From assembly GCF_029784135.1 (NCBI RefSeq), contig NC_073745.1, forward strand, positions 66,299,210-66,363,209: a stretch of 64,000 nucleotides of DNA. The letters run 5' to 3'. Positions 43,281-54,891 of the stretch are shown in pieces. The position numbers were made by a program, and so were the translations under genes. The notes under the pieces are model-generated. The model did not search any database and was not told where the DNA came from. It saw only the letters and a program-made list of their open reading frames with translations. The stretch comes from Toxorhynchites rutilus septentrionalis (taxonomy: Eukaryota > Arthropoda > Insecta > Diptera > Culicidae). Numbering within the stretch: the first letter of the stretch is position 1; each line of letters starts with the position of its first letter.

Positions 43281-43309
43281 AAGTATTCAGTCCCGCAGAA
43301 GGTTCCATC

Positions 43310-43345
43310 TTAACACGATGAGCCCCACGTCGGTCTCTAGGGTCT
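43310..43345. mobile_element. Fragment of family-2 TTAA MITE at the LINE 3' junction
   Basis: TTAACACGATGAGCCCCACG, then TCGGTCTCTAGGG, is the end of the MITE family seen at 14601 and 24420. The LINE coding sequence stops abruptly against it, so the LINE 3' end was removed here. Confidence 0.6.
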
Positions 43346-46300
43346 ATGTCGTGGTAACCTTGGCCACAAACATAGAGATTGTTGCTGGCAAGATTGAAAC
43401 GAAAGAGTAGCGCGTCTAACGAACAGTGATTGGACATGAGTCGAGAGAAGGTGCGAATAAAGTCCCGACTCAAGTCCAGACTTTTGAACCACGGTTTGAG
43501 GCTAACCTTAGGGATACTCGAGTGAAACCACCGGCCCAATTCATCTTCGTTCCACTTACGTTGCCAGTTAGCGATGGTATTTTTGCGGACTAAAGACTGA
43601 AATTCATTGAAAGCGATTTGACACTGATAAATACACTGAAGGGACCCAGACAAAGGTTATGACATAACAGCGTCTGGATAAAGCACTCAAAATTTCTCGT
43701 ATTCTCTCAAGGAAGTACGGCGAGTGCTTTTCCGGCCTCACTGAACGGATAGCTTCGACAGAGCTAAGACTATCCGTTACAATGTAATAGTGTTCAACAG
43801 GTCGTGAGGCGACGCTGTCCAGCGCCCAGTGTATTGCTGCCAATTCAGCAATATACACTGAGCAAGGAAACTGAAGACTATGGGAGGTGCTGAAAATTTT
43901 GTTGAACACTCCAAATCCTGTGGACTCGTTTATAGTGGACCCATCAGTAAAGTACATATTATCACAATTTATACCCCCATACTTTGCATTAAAGGTCGAT
44001 GGAGCGATCCTCGATCGTTGATAATCTGAATTTCCATGGATATCTTGCTTCATGGACAGATCAAAATGCACAGAGGAATTGATGTAGTCAGGAAAACAAA
44101 CACGGTTGGTAATATACGAAGAAGGAACAACCTGCATGGAAATGAATTCATGATATGAACTCATGAATCCGGAGCGTAAATTTAGCTCGATCAGCTGCTC
44201 AAAATTTCCGATCACTATTGGGTTCATGACCTTACACCGGATGAGGAACCGAAGAGATAAAAATTAAAGCAATCTTTTAGTGGAAGTACGCCTGCCAAAA
44301 CCTCGAGACTCATGGTATGCGTTGAGGGCATACATCCCAACGCAATACGGAGACAAAGATACTGAATTCGCTCGAGTTTAATGAACTGTGTTTTGGCAGC
44401 TGATTGAAAACATAAACTGCCATACTCCATCACTGAGAGAATAGTTGTTCGATACAACATTATAAGATCTTCGGGATGGGCTCTCCACCAGGTGCCGGTA
44501 ATTGTACGGAGAAAGTTTATTCTTTGTTGGCATTTTTTACTCAAATACCTAATATGGGCCCCCCAAGTACATTTGTAGTCGAACCAGATCCCAAGGTATC
44601 GGTTTACCCAAAAGTTGAAGCTTTGGTTTTGCTGGCTAATGCTTCCTAGAAAAAACCACCATCTCTGTTTTCTTTGGCCCAAGCCAATGGCCCAGGTTGA
44701 AACATTGTTCAAAGTATCTTGTAAGGGTTCTTGTAGGTCGGATTCGTTTGATTCTACGACAGACACCACTCCATCATCTGCAAGTTGTCTTAGGTTGCAA
44801 TTTTGTGTAAGGCAATTGTCAATATCGCTTACAAAGAAGTTGTACAAAAGGGGGCTTAAACATGAGCCCCGGGGGAGTCCCATGTAGGAGATCCGACTTA
44901 CAGTCGAATCCCCATGAGAAAATTTCAAATGTTTCTCACAAAGCAAGTTATATAACATATTATTCAATAGAGGCGGCAGTCCCCGAGAGTGTAATTTGTC
45001 TGACAAAACCTCTATTGAAACAGAATCAAAGGCCCCCTCTATGTCCAAGAATACTGAAGCCATTTGTTTTTTTTTTTTCGGCGTAAGACAATCATTCGTC
45101 CCATTGCCCCTGCGGAACCCATATTGTGTATCTGAGAGTAAGCCATTCGTTTCAACCCATCGATCAAGGCGAAACAAGATCATTTTCTCCAACAATTTCC
45201 GTATACAAGACAGCATTGCTATTGGGCGGTACGAATTGAAGTCGGACGCGGGTTTTCCGGGTTTTTGAATAGCTATAATTCGCACTTGTCTCCAATCATC
45301 TGGAACAATATTATGTTCCAGAAACCGATTGAATAAATTCAACAAGCGATGTTTCGCAACATCAGGGAGGTTTTTCTACAAGTTGAACTTAATTCGATCC
45401 GATCCCGGAGCAGAATTGTTACATGAAAGAAGAGCAAGAGAGAATTCTACCATCGAAAATTCGGAATCAAGATCGCACCTATATCTTGGTATATCTTGAA
45501 AAATTTTTTGCACGGGAGCGGAATCGGGACAAGCTTTCCGTGCAGAATTAAAAATCCATCGATGTGAATATTTATCGCTTTCATTCGTTGAAGAGCGATT
45601 TCTCATGTTTCGAGCCACTTTCCATAATTTTTTCATTGACGTTTCTCGTGACAAACCTCCCACGAAATTTCGTCAATAAGCACGTTTTTCCCTTTGATAG
45701 AATTTTTGAACTGATTCTCAAGGGCTAAATACGTTTGAAAATTTTCAGGGGTTCCACGTTTCCGAAAAGCTTTAAATGCATTCGATTTTTCTACATAAAG
45801 CTTGGAACATTGGCTATCCCACCATAGATTGGGAGGCCTTCGGCGAATGGTGGAACCTGGGATGGGTTTCGTTTGAGCGCGAACCGCGCTGTCATATATC
45901 AAACGAGAAATTAAGTTATACTCCTCCAATGGCAAGGCAAACCATCTCTGGAATTGATGGCTAGAGCAATCGCGTCCGCATATTTTTTCCAGTCAATGTG
46001 TCTTGTGAGGTCATATGCCATGTTTATAGATTCAGAAGAATTCGACCCAATGGTGATGGAAATTTTGATTGGCAAGTGGTCACTGCCGTTGGGGTCCTGG
46101 ATTACATTCCACTTGCAATCTAACGATAGTGAATTCGAGCAAAGCGAGAGGTCAAGAGCACTTGGGTTAGCAGGAGGTTTAGGTACACGTGTTGTTTCCC
46201 CAGTGTTCAAAACGGTCATATTGAAGCTGTTACAAAGATCATACATCAACAGTGAACGATTGTCGTCGTACTGTTCCCCCCAGGTAGTTCCGTGAGAGTT

Positions 46301-46561
46301 GAAGTCTCCCAAGATCAATCGTGGCCCAGGAAGGAGTGAGCACATGTCAACAAGTTGATTGCGGCTAACCGCAGCTCTCGGAGGCCAATACAAGCTGACT
46401 ATACAGAGGTCTTTGCCTCTGATGTTTGCATGACAAGCAACAGCTTCGATCCCTCCAATAAGTGGAAGGTCAATTCGAAAAAATGAGTGGCACTTGTTGA
46501 TCCCCAATAGCACCCCTCCGTATCTGTCATCACGGTCCAAGATTTTGCTTGTCCGCTGCAC
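43345..46561 (-). pseudogene. LINE ORF2: endonuclease, RT, RNase H
   Basis: From the 5' side: RPRLILGDFNSHGTTWGEQY- and NGSDHLPIKISI-type endonuclease motifs, PPNLWWDSQCSKLYVEKSNA (linker), NSAPGSDRIKFNL, NSYRPIAMLSCIRKLLEK, FLDIEGAFDSVS, GLPRGSCLSPLLY (PQG has become PRG) and RQLADDGVVS (catalytic box near 44773-44784). Then come MYFTDGSTINESTGFG (RNase H Asp, near 43955), FVWVPS and CGQGYHDID. Frames change near 45930, 45650, 45370, 44225 and 43630. A CCGAAAAAAAAA tract near 45070 replaces several residues (CLTPKKKKQMASV). Inactive. Confidence 0.9.
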
Positions 46562-46700
46562 TCGATTTTTTAGGCAAGCTAACAGGGGTTGTCACCGGGG
46601 GGACTTGTTCTTGAACTGTGGGAGTGGTAACATTTTTGCGCCGGGGATTCCCTTTGAATATAAACGGTGTACCCCGCTAGCTGTGTCCGCTTCCATTTCA

Positions 46701-47817
46701 TCAACTGGCAACGACAATGTGTGTGGAGATTGGTTGTTGTTGTTGTTGGTGGGTCAGTGGAGAAGCGCCCTTTAAAATATCCGCGAAAGTGCGTTTCGAG
46801 CGTTCCTTCAAAGAGCGCTTTTGTTTATCCCAGCGACTCTTGTAAGTTTCACAAGATGAGAGCACGTGTGGGGATCCCCCGCAATATGGACACTTATGCT
46901 CAGTCGCACTGCAGGATTTCCCCTCATGTTGCTCTCTGCAAGTGGCACAGCGCTCCTTGTTGGCGCAATAAGCTGCTGTATGACCAACTGACTTGCATTT
47001 GTTGCAAACAATGGGCTTTGGCACGAAGAGTCGCACCGGCAGCCTCAATTTGTCCACCATAACGTAGTCAGGGAGGGCGGCACCAGCAAAAGTGACTCGA
47101 AACGAGTCGTACGGCGTAAATTTCTTTTCTTCTCCTGGGTGACTTTTCCAAGTTGGCGGCATTCCAAGATCTTGACTTCCATCGAAGGAAGCCTCTTGAA
47201 CTTGCCAACTCCCATACTTTGGACCGTTTTGCACGTCAGACCCGTTTCAGATATAACGCCCCCAATTTCCACGTTATGGGAGGGAATAAATACTCTATAT
47301 TCGAGAATGAAGTGCTTATCAGCAACAATCTCGTTTGCCTGCTTCCGATCGGACACCACAACTCGCAGTTCGTTCGGTCTTACTTTGGAAATTTCGGAAA
47401 CAGAGCTGTATCTTTTCAGATCCGGCATAATCTGTACGACCTTCAGAGTTTTACCATTCGGTTTGGGCCGGAAAAAACAACCCAAGGACCAGTGCCAGGT
47501 GCATTGTCCGGATAAACCCTAACACGGGGTTCGGAGATAACAGAAGTGGAAGGAGAGGGCGAGGATTGAGTTAGATCAGGAACATCAGAGGGGGGAAGCG
47601 GAGTCGATGGTTGGATAGGGGAAGTGGGAGTATTGGAGGGTTGGGGGGAAGGTTTGCAACTTTTTTCTAGGGGGGTTTGGTAGGATGAGAAGATTCGTCC
47701 CCAGAAGAAACATCTTCCGTATCACTGAAGCGTTTATGTTTCTTTCCAGTCTCTTTGTTTGTATGGGTTTCTGAATGTGAGGTCTACATTTCTGGAGAAC
47801 CTCCACTATCCTCCATT
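46701..47817 (-). pseudogene. LINE ORF1 with CCHC zinc knuckles
   Basis: Probable start ATG at 47817 (MEDSGGSPEM then a stop), continuing in other frames with Ser/Pro-rich sequence. FFRPKPNGKTLKVVQIMPDL then SEISKVRPNELRVVVSDRKQ (47045-47485) follow, with CNKCKSVGHTAAYC, CATCREQHEGKSC and CPYCGGSPHVLSSC (three knuckles, 46850-46990). ORF1 proteins of this kind bind element RNA and act as nucleic-acid chaperones. Two stops and a frame shift near 47100 inactivate it. Confidence 0.85.
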
Positions 47818-47869
47818 ATAAAACTTTACACACTCACACACACAAACAAGAAAATTATCTTAAACTGAA

Positions 47870-48620
47870 AAACTATTATTTCTGATTTGGAATTCAATAT
47901 AATTAACTCAAACTAATAAACTAAATGGTACTCTACAATTATGTATACTTTAGTTGTAACGAAGTCATATGAACGTCACGTATTCCACAAGGAACAACCC
48001 GCGTTGTGAAGCATAATATGGCTCATCTAAAACCAATCCCAGGGAGAAGAGACCAGGCAACACCAGACACCGAGAAAGGCAATCAAGACATAAGCGTTTC
48101 CACAAATTGACAAGACAAAGCAGCAATACTTTCAGAATCCGTGGTCATCTCACAATTCAACTGGTTGCAAATCTATTCGAAAATTCCATCAGAAATCCAT
48201 TCAAATACGATTATACAGAATGAAATAACCCACTTCCCAGTGAATACGCATTATCTCACCACTAACTTTTCGAGTTCCTATCGGAACAAATCAAAATCCT
48301 CTGACCAAAATTTACGACCTGACCGGGAGCCAAAATCAATCAGCATGCATTCGAGAGGCTTTCAAGACGCCACTTCAAAATGCTCCCATTGATCCCAACA
48401 TTTATTGCTCGAGTACTATTGCGGCAAATCATGTTCGGCTTCCCGTCAATATGACAATAATTACCGGCTCAAGTGGGAAGCCCCGGACAAAAATTCGTGC
48501 TTTGTCCAAATTTTGTCCACTCTCACCACCGATAAGTAACAGGTTATCTTCAACAACCAATTGGTTATTGGGGGGGTACCATAAATCCATCACGGAAAAA
48601 AAAGTAGAATGAAGATAATA
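47870..48620. other. No gene seen
   Basis: Probable LINE 5' flank, then unique-looking DNA before the exon at 48627. No coding frame recognised. Confidence 0.4.
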
Positions 48621-48626
48621 ACTTAC

Positions 48627-48769
48627 TCCTCCTCGGTCGCTCCATAATCCGGCGGAATGAGCTGCCAGCTCGAGTCGTAGTACTCATCGTAGCTGGTCAA
48701 CGGGGGCACGAGGTTCCCCGTGAGAATTGATCCACTCGGAATACTGCCAGAAGCACCACTGTTGCACAT
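48627..48769 (-). CDS. First coding exon of an unidentified gene
   Basis: The minus-strand ATG at 48769 has an in-frame TGA about 14 codons upstream, so it is a credible start. The 143-base exon encodes 47 residues plus two bases and ends at a strong GTAAGT donor (48621-48626), phase 2. Sequence: MCNSGASGSIPSGS, ILTGNLVPPLTS, YDEYYDSSWQLIPPDYGATEE. It has no stop, transposon wording or low complexity, and is GC-richer than its surroundings. The acidic, Tyr-rich, Pro-rich N-terminus without a signal peptide would suit the extracellular start of a neuropeptide-type GPCR, but that is a guess. Downstream exons would be at lower coordinates; none is recognised, so the intron may be long. Confidence 0.55.
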
Positions 48770-50234
48770 ATTTACCGGTTGTTGTTCGGCCCGAGTGGTA
48801 CCCTCTCACGGTACAATTGTCGTCTCACTTGAACTCAACAGCTTCGAGAAGGGGTTGGATGTAGCGCACTCAATAAATTAGCTATTTATTCATTCATGCG
48901 CGAGAGCTGACTAATTGATAAATTAAACCCTTTTCTCACCTCTCAAAAAAGTGAAGAATCGCACGCGGATGAGTATTTATTTTGACACTTGACATGCGAG
49001 AGTGGTCGGTAGCAATCGAATGGATTGGGATCAAGTATACAAACCGAGTGAACACTTGTCACTGCTCAATAGCGCGGGAGTTCAGGGGACCGACCTACTG
49101 TGGATACACCGACAACTATCAGCCAACTGATCTTCGATTGGCAATCGGTGAGGGTGCTATCAATTCCACCGTCCAGAACCTTTATCTATGCCGTGGATTC
49201 GCGACAAGTGGTTAGAAAGCACGGAGACGCGGCGTATTGATATTGTGATGTGGTGTATCATAACCCAAGTTACGAGTCCACCTTTCACGTGTGATAGCGA
49301 CGGCTCCCAACTATTCTGTGTAACATATTAATATCTGTCGCATAGACTGGATGCACTGATGCACTTTCGAAAGTTTAAAAATAGTTTGACTATTGCAACT
49401 TGCAGACAAAAGCACGATTCTTCAATTTTGGTGGATTCAAATAGATTTCGTATTAGGTTAAATTGCAGTAAATCCAAATCATAACATCACTATCGTTATC
49501 ACCCGGATAGATGGCAAACACTGTCCACACTAATAACTTTTTATCGGACGGACAGTCTGCAGTCTGATCCCTCGCACGCACGGCACCAATCGCACGCCAA
49601 TCTGCCGAGAAAATAAAAATCCAAACGCTTGGGGGCTATCGATGAGTTGTCCACTGAATGATTAGCTATCGGCTAAGCGATACATTCTGCTGGCACAGTG
49701 CCAGTAGAATAAAGCACATACGCAAGTTAATACAGGGTTGTTGTTTTTCAGTTTTTATCAACCTATATTCTTCATTTTTTAATCTGTATCGATAATTCAA
49801 ACTAATAAATAGATTGTACCGTAATGCCTTTTTATGAAGTTCAAAGCTGTCAATATCGGACAACTCAAATGTGAGCAACAAGACAGAATCCTTGCTAAAC
49901 ATTGAACCGTTGATATGGCCTTCACGGTTATCCGAAATACTCAATGAATTTGTTGGTAATCTCTCGATAATCAATATCAAGTCTCTTCTTTTTTTGGTCG
50001 GATCATGAGTGCTAGAATGTCAGATATCAGTCCAACAAAGAAGGTGTTTGTAACGGACCTGGTGGAGACAAAAAAAGGTCAGATCCAACGAAGGAGGTGG
50101 TTAGTCCCAGTGTTGACACATTTTCATCTGTACCGGATGGGGTAAAAATCTTTTGGCGTGAGACTACGTCTAACTGGGATATATGGGGGGTGAAATGAAA
50201 ACCTAAACACATTATATGCAAGAAAATACTAGAA
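48770..50234. other. 5' flank of the 48.6 kb exon and spacer
   Basis: Includes the probable 5' UTR and promoter side of the exon at 48769, for example AATAAATTAGCTATTTATTC near 48870. 49.98-50.23 kb contains GTGAGACTACGTCTAACTGGG, a word related to the repeat-arm motif. No coding feature recognised. Confidence 0.4.
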
Positions 50235-50334
50235 GTGGGTTATATCTTTGATATAACCGCAAAGTGGACGTAGGACTAACGTTGACTTAGCAATAAATAA
50301 GTAACAAGCATATAAATCTTAGACATTTCATCTT

Positions 50335-50990
50335 TCGAATAAAGTGATTATCATACCACTTCGTTTAGCCGGAAAAGAATTAGTAATGCTCAAAGGGGAA
50401 ATCGAATCCTCCTCGAAAATACCCAGCGCAAATAGTACCCACTGTCCAAGTCCCGACAATTGGGATCATCGTTGATCCGGGGGAGGATTATTAACACTTG
50501 AGAAGGACTGGATCCCTCCTCGGAATTACACAGTAAAAATAAGACCCCCTTCCCAACAATTCCAACTTCCCAATAACGACGATCGATTGCAGTATTCGTA
50601 AAAAAAATTGATATGTTATATAATATCCACTCCACCATATCATATCGTGTTATTCTCTATCAAATCCATAGTCAATGGCACCCATCGGTATCGAATTATC
50701 ATCGATACCTCAGTTTTCTCTAAATGCTCCGTTAGGTCCGACTGCAGAGGAGAAATGGAATTGAAAAACGACAAACGGGAGAAAGAGATGTTGGAGGTTG
50801 AAAGGGGATTGGCAGAAAACTTTGCATTTTTTCTTTCGAATAATGTGGTTATCATATCACTTCGTTTTGCCAATAGAGATTATTAATGTTCAAAGGAGGA
50901 TTCGAGTCCTCCAAGGAAATACCCAGCGCAATTTAGAATCGACTATCGATTACGGCATTCGTACACAAATAATTTTATAACGCACCTTTC
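50335..50990 (+). repeat. Internal duplicated unit of the outer element
   Basis: CTTTCGAATAA(A/T)GTG(A/G)TTATCAT, CACTTCGTTT, AATGCTCAAAG/AATGTTCAAAG and AAATACCCAGCGCAA occur at 50335-50430 and again at 50838-50935. A third copy, TTTCGAATGAAATGATTATCATACC, is at 57640-57700. An imperfect tandem duplication inside the element. Confidence 0.65.
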
Positions 50991-51032
50991 ATCAAAGTGA
51001 TTTCTTCGATATGATGAGATATCCACTATCAT

Positions 51033-52334
51033 AAGGGTGTATCACATCAAATTGCATCACGGAAAAAATGCTGTAGAAATTCGCCCAGTAGACCAATCCT
51101 TTTGAAAATTTTAGACAGTAAAATAAAAACTATTATCTCGAACTTTTGGCATTTTCTTTTTATTCATACTTCGAGCCCAAGCCCGTATGCTCGCACCTTC
51201 CTCTTTACCCCGTCCATAAGGTTCTGTACAACGTCAGGTTGTAGTTTTTTTTGAACAGAAATCCATTTTCTCTTGAAGTCCGCCTCCGATTTGACAACTT
51301 TTGGGTTCTTCCGGAGGGCCTGCTTCATAATCGCTCAATATTTCTCTATTGGGCGAAGCTCCGGCGCGTTGGGCGGGTTCATTTCCTTTGGCACGAAGGT
51401 GACCCCGTTGGCTTCGTACCACTCCAACACGTCCTTTGAATAGTGGCACGAAGCGAGATCCGGCCAGAAGATGGTCGGGCCCTCGTGCTGCTTCAATAGT
51501 GGTAGTAAGCGCATCTGTAGGCACTCCTTAAGGTAAACCTGCCCGTTTACCGTGCCGGTCATCACGAAGGGGGCGCTCCGCTTTCCGCAAGAGCAAATCG
51601 CTTGCCACACCATGTACTTTTTGGCAAACTTGGATAGTTTCTGCTTGCGAATCTCCTCCGGAACGCTGAATTTGTCCTCTGCGGAGAAGAACAACAGGCC
51701 CGGCAGCTGACGAAAGTCCGCTTTGACGTAGGTTTCGTCGTCCATTACCAGGCAATGCGGCTTCGTCAACATTTCGGTGTGCAGCTTCCGGGCTCGCGTC
51801 TTCCCCACCATGTTTTGCCTTTCGTCGCGGTTAGGAGCCTTCTGAACCTTGTATGTACGCAGGCCCTCCCGCTGCTTGGTCCGCTGAACGAATGAACTTG
51901 ACAAATTCAGCTTATTGGCGACATCCCGGACCGAACTTCTCGGATCACGTCTAAACTGCTTAACTACGTGCTTGTGATCTTTTTCACTGACGGAGCATCC
52001 ATTTTTGCCGTTCTTCACCTTCCGGTCGATGGTTAGGTTCTCGAAGTATCGTTTTAGTACTCTGCTGACCGTGGATTAGACGATTCCCAGCATCTTACCG
52101 ATGTCCCGATGTGACAACTCCGGATTCTCGAAATGAGCGCACAGGATTAATTCACGACGCTCTTTTTCGTTCGACGACATTTTTCCAAATATACGAAAAA
52201 TTGACAGCGAAGCATGGCCACCGTGATCTATACACTCTTATCTGATTATAAGCGAAAGCTGAAGATATAATTCCTAAAAATTAAATTTCTACAGCGTTTT
52301 TTTCGTGATGCAATTTGATGTGACACACCCTTTA
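51033..52334 (-). mobile_element. ITmD37E-type element, recent copy
   Basis: Inverted ends AGGGTGT(A/G)TCACATCAAATT, then GCATCACGGAAAAAA, at 51035 and, in reverse, ending near 52332. A TA lies at each side. The copy at 63221 onward is nearly identical. It contains one transposase (51164-52181) with few lesions. Its right end abuts the pogo-like element's own TA target. Confidence 0.9.
51164..52181 (-). pseudogene. DD37E transposase with two nonsense changes and one frameshift
   Basis: ATG at 52181 (MSSNEKERRELILCAHFENP). HTH with HRDIGKMLGI, then TAA (near 52080), then STVSRVLKRYF. From 52018 the frame is open: a second HTH (SVRDVANKLNLSSSFVQRTK), VMDDETYVKADF (first Asp), YMVWQAICSCGKRS, FWPDLASCHYSKDVLEWYEA (second Asp) and NPPNAPELRPIEKY (Glu, 37 residues on). 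TGA follows where other copies have Trp, then AIMKQALRKNPKVVKSEADF. The run of eight T (plus 51245-51252) shifts the frame near the C-terminus. All other motifs are intact, so this is a young copy. Confidence 0.92.
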
Positions 52335-53029
52335 TACAGGTCGGACTCGATTATCCGGAGTATTGATTTTTTTTTTTCACTCCGGATAATCGAGTCAAAA
52401 CATTTTTTTTTCTTTATTTGTTTTTTTTGCATGTATTTTTCGTTTTTTGAAAATAAAAGAGGGTTTTGATTTTTGATTCATCCCCTTAAAGTCAGAAAAC
52501 ACATTTCTCACATGAAAAAAATAATTTATCCAGATTCTCTCAGGAGGTGATAGACGATCATATTTGATGAAAAAAATCCTCCTACGCATATGTTCGAATT
52601 TCAACAATGACAGAGTTACAGAACTTTTTTATTTGTTTCGGACTCTGTTGCTTCAAATTGGCTCTACATTAAAAAGTACGCTACGGAAGACGATTCTGAT
52701 GCTTTCTTTTGAAAGATGAGAAAATTTAGTACAGGATATAGTAGTGGAACAACTATATACTATAATATATTCAAGCCATTCAGCCTTTTTTTTTTGCGGC
52801 AGCCAAATTGAATTTTTCAAGATCATGGAATACGCAGTTTTATAATGACAGTAGAATTAAATGTATGTTCCAAATTTTAGATCAATCATTCAACAGGAAC
52901 GGGGTCAATTTTCTATTAATGTGGGACAACCCAACAAACATTCAAACATACATAGAAACAGGTGAAGCTGAATGAAACCTTCAAAAAGTAATTAGTTGTT
53001 TGGGAACTGCGGCCATCTAGAAATTTAAT

Positions 53030-53698
53030 TTTTCATTATCTGCTATGTTCTACTAGTCGAGAACTTTCTTTTGATACATATTTGGGCATTTTTCATAAAT
53101 AACTGTGTTCTACTAGGCAAGCCTTTTCATTTGATACACATATTGATGGGGTTCTGAGAAAATAGATAATCCGCCATTTTGTAGTGGCCGCCATCTTAGA
53201 TTTGTATTTTTCGTAAATAACTGTATTCTGCTAGTCAGAATAAAATATATTTGGCGCCATTTTGCCGTGGCGGCCATTTTGGATTTGCATTTTCATAAAT
53301 AACTGTGTTCTACTAGTCAAGCCCTTTCATTTGATACCCATATTGATAGGATTCTGAGAAAATATTAAATCCGCCATTTTGTAGTGGCCGGCATCTTGGA
53401 TTTGCATTTTTCATAAATAACTGTGTTCTACTAGTCAGACCATTTCGTTCGATACCCATATTGATGGGATTCTGAGAAAATATGTAATCCGCCATTTTGT
53501 AGTGGCCGCCATCTTGGATTTGCATTTTTCATAAATAACTGTGTTCTACTAGTCAGACCATTTCTTTCGATACCCATATTGATGGGATTCTGAGAAAATA
53601 TGTAATCCGCCATTTTGTAGAGGCCGCCATCTTGGATTTTCATTTTTCATACATAACTGCATTCTACTAATCAAGTCCGCTCTTTTGATATCCATATT
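53030..53698 (+). repeat. 118-bp tandem array (CCGCCATTTTG units)
   Basis: Units contain TTTTTCATAAATAACTGTGT, TCTACTAGTCA, GATACCCATATTGATGGG, ATTCTGAGAAAATAT and CCGCCATTTTGTAGTGGCCG, then CCATCTTGGATTT. The last three units repeat at 118-base spacing with few differences; earlier ones are more diverged and shorter. The array is cut at 53698 by the hAT-type element, with its continuation CCATATTAGC at 57031. Confidence 0.9.
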
Positions 53699-53721
53699 CA
53701 GCGTTGCCAATGTTCCAGTTT

Positions 53722-53996
53722 GTGCACCCGTGGCCGAGTGGTTAGCGTCTCACATTATCATGCCGGGTGTTCGGGTTCGATTCCCGTTCTGGCCGGAGGA
53801 TTTTTCGTCAAAGAATTTTCCTCCGACTTGCACTGTGGTCACGCGTATTCTAGAGCTTGCCCCTCGGAATACATTCAAGGCGTGTTATTTGGCTTAAGAA
53901 ATCTCAACTAAGTATTAATGAATGACGCTAGTTAATGCATATGTTGAGACGGCAAAAGTTCCACAGGGAACGTTAACGCCATTCAAGAAGAAGAAG
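53722..53996 (+). mobile_element. tRNA-derived SINE, full-length reference copy
   Basis: tRNA-like head GCACCCGTGGCCGAGTGGTT with A box, and B box GGGTTCGATTCCC near 53772. Body with CTCCGACTTGCACTGTGGTC, ATTCTAGAGCTTGCC, AAGGCGTGTTATTTGG and GTTGAGACGGC. Tail AAGAAGAAGAA. Perfect 13-base duplications AATGTTCCAGTTT flank it (53709-53721, 53997-54009). 275 bases. Transcribed by pol III if active, moved by a LINE partner. Confidence 0.95.
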
Positions 53997-54009
53997 AATG
54001 TTCCAGTTT

Positions 54010-54890
54010 AAACTGGATTCTTCCAGTTTTTTTTCCTCGATCCAGTCAAACAGTTAAAGCCTTAAATCTTCCAGTTTTTTGAAATATTATCCAGTTTTAT
54101 CCAGTTTTTTAATATGTGTGCCTTGGTTATACCCATTTAATGTAAAATAAGTTCAGAATGTATGAAAATTATCCCTCTCTCACCCTTCCTATTCCATGAC
54201 CAGTGTTGTTTCGTTCGATCAATTCAAGGTATATTTACCTTGGATCGAATCTTTTCGTACACCTTTACCTCAGTGTTATTCTTCTCCTGCTTACACTTCC
54301 GAATTTAATACGACTAGCGCTCAGTGCGTGTGGTATCTTTGAATTTATATAAATATCAGATGTTCTAGATCATCCAAAACATTCTGAAGTTTAAACCAAT
54401 TGATCTACCATTTTCACCACGACTGGTGCAATATTCATAGCGAGCAATCTAACCCAGAATTGTTCATACAGGCCGCGTGCTATGTTGGCTTTGAGTTTAT
54501 ACAAATATCTGATGTTAGAGGCCCTCCAAATCATTATAAAGTTGCTCCATTGACTTTATTTGATATAAATGTAAACCCAAGTAAACTTGCTTGCTCGGAT
54601 TTTTATTTCTTAATAGCATTGTTATTTCGACCTAAACTATCCTATTTGACGTATAGTTTGTAATGTAATGAGATGACGCATTTTTGCATAACATGCATAT
54701 GTACTATAGTGTTTAATTTGAAAGTCTTAATACTATATTTTTTCCAAAAATACATTCTCGAACTGGAGGAAATACTTAAGGATACCTCATTTTAATTTTG
54801 ATACCAAAATTTGGTTTGGACACGCCTGATATAAGAAGTTAAATGTTTTGATATAGAATGTGTTCATTTTAGTATTGGAATAAAAAAATG
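54010..54890. other. Interior of the hAT-type element, no gene seen
   Basis: TTCCAGTTTT and ATCCAGTTTT repeats to about 54110, then DNA with an 87-codon frame (54400-54663) that shows no recognisable domain. Two partial duplicates (AATATCAGATGTT/AATATCTGATGTT near 54353 and 54507) suggest an internal duplication. Confidence 0.4.
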
Positions 54891-54891
54891 G

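Larger units (their letters stand above)
43345..47860 (-). mobile_element. Near-full-length RNase H-bearing LINE
   Basis: Minus-strand order: ORF1 with zinc knuckles (about 46701-47817), APE endonuclease (45911-46561), linker (45633-45935), RT (44224-45663) and RNase H (43345-44227). It is the only copy here with both ORFs. It lacks the 3' UTR, lost at a MITE junction near 43345, and has at least six frame breaks. Confidence 0.88.

Noticed and set aside
53722..53800. tRNA gene (A and B boxes, cloverleaf-like start)
   Set aside because: It is the head of a SINE with poly-GAA tail and target duplications, and three other copies carry or lost the same head. Not an independent tRNA gene.
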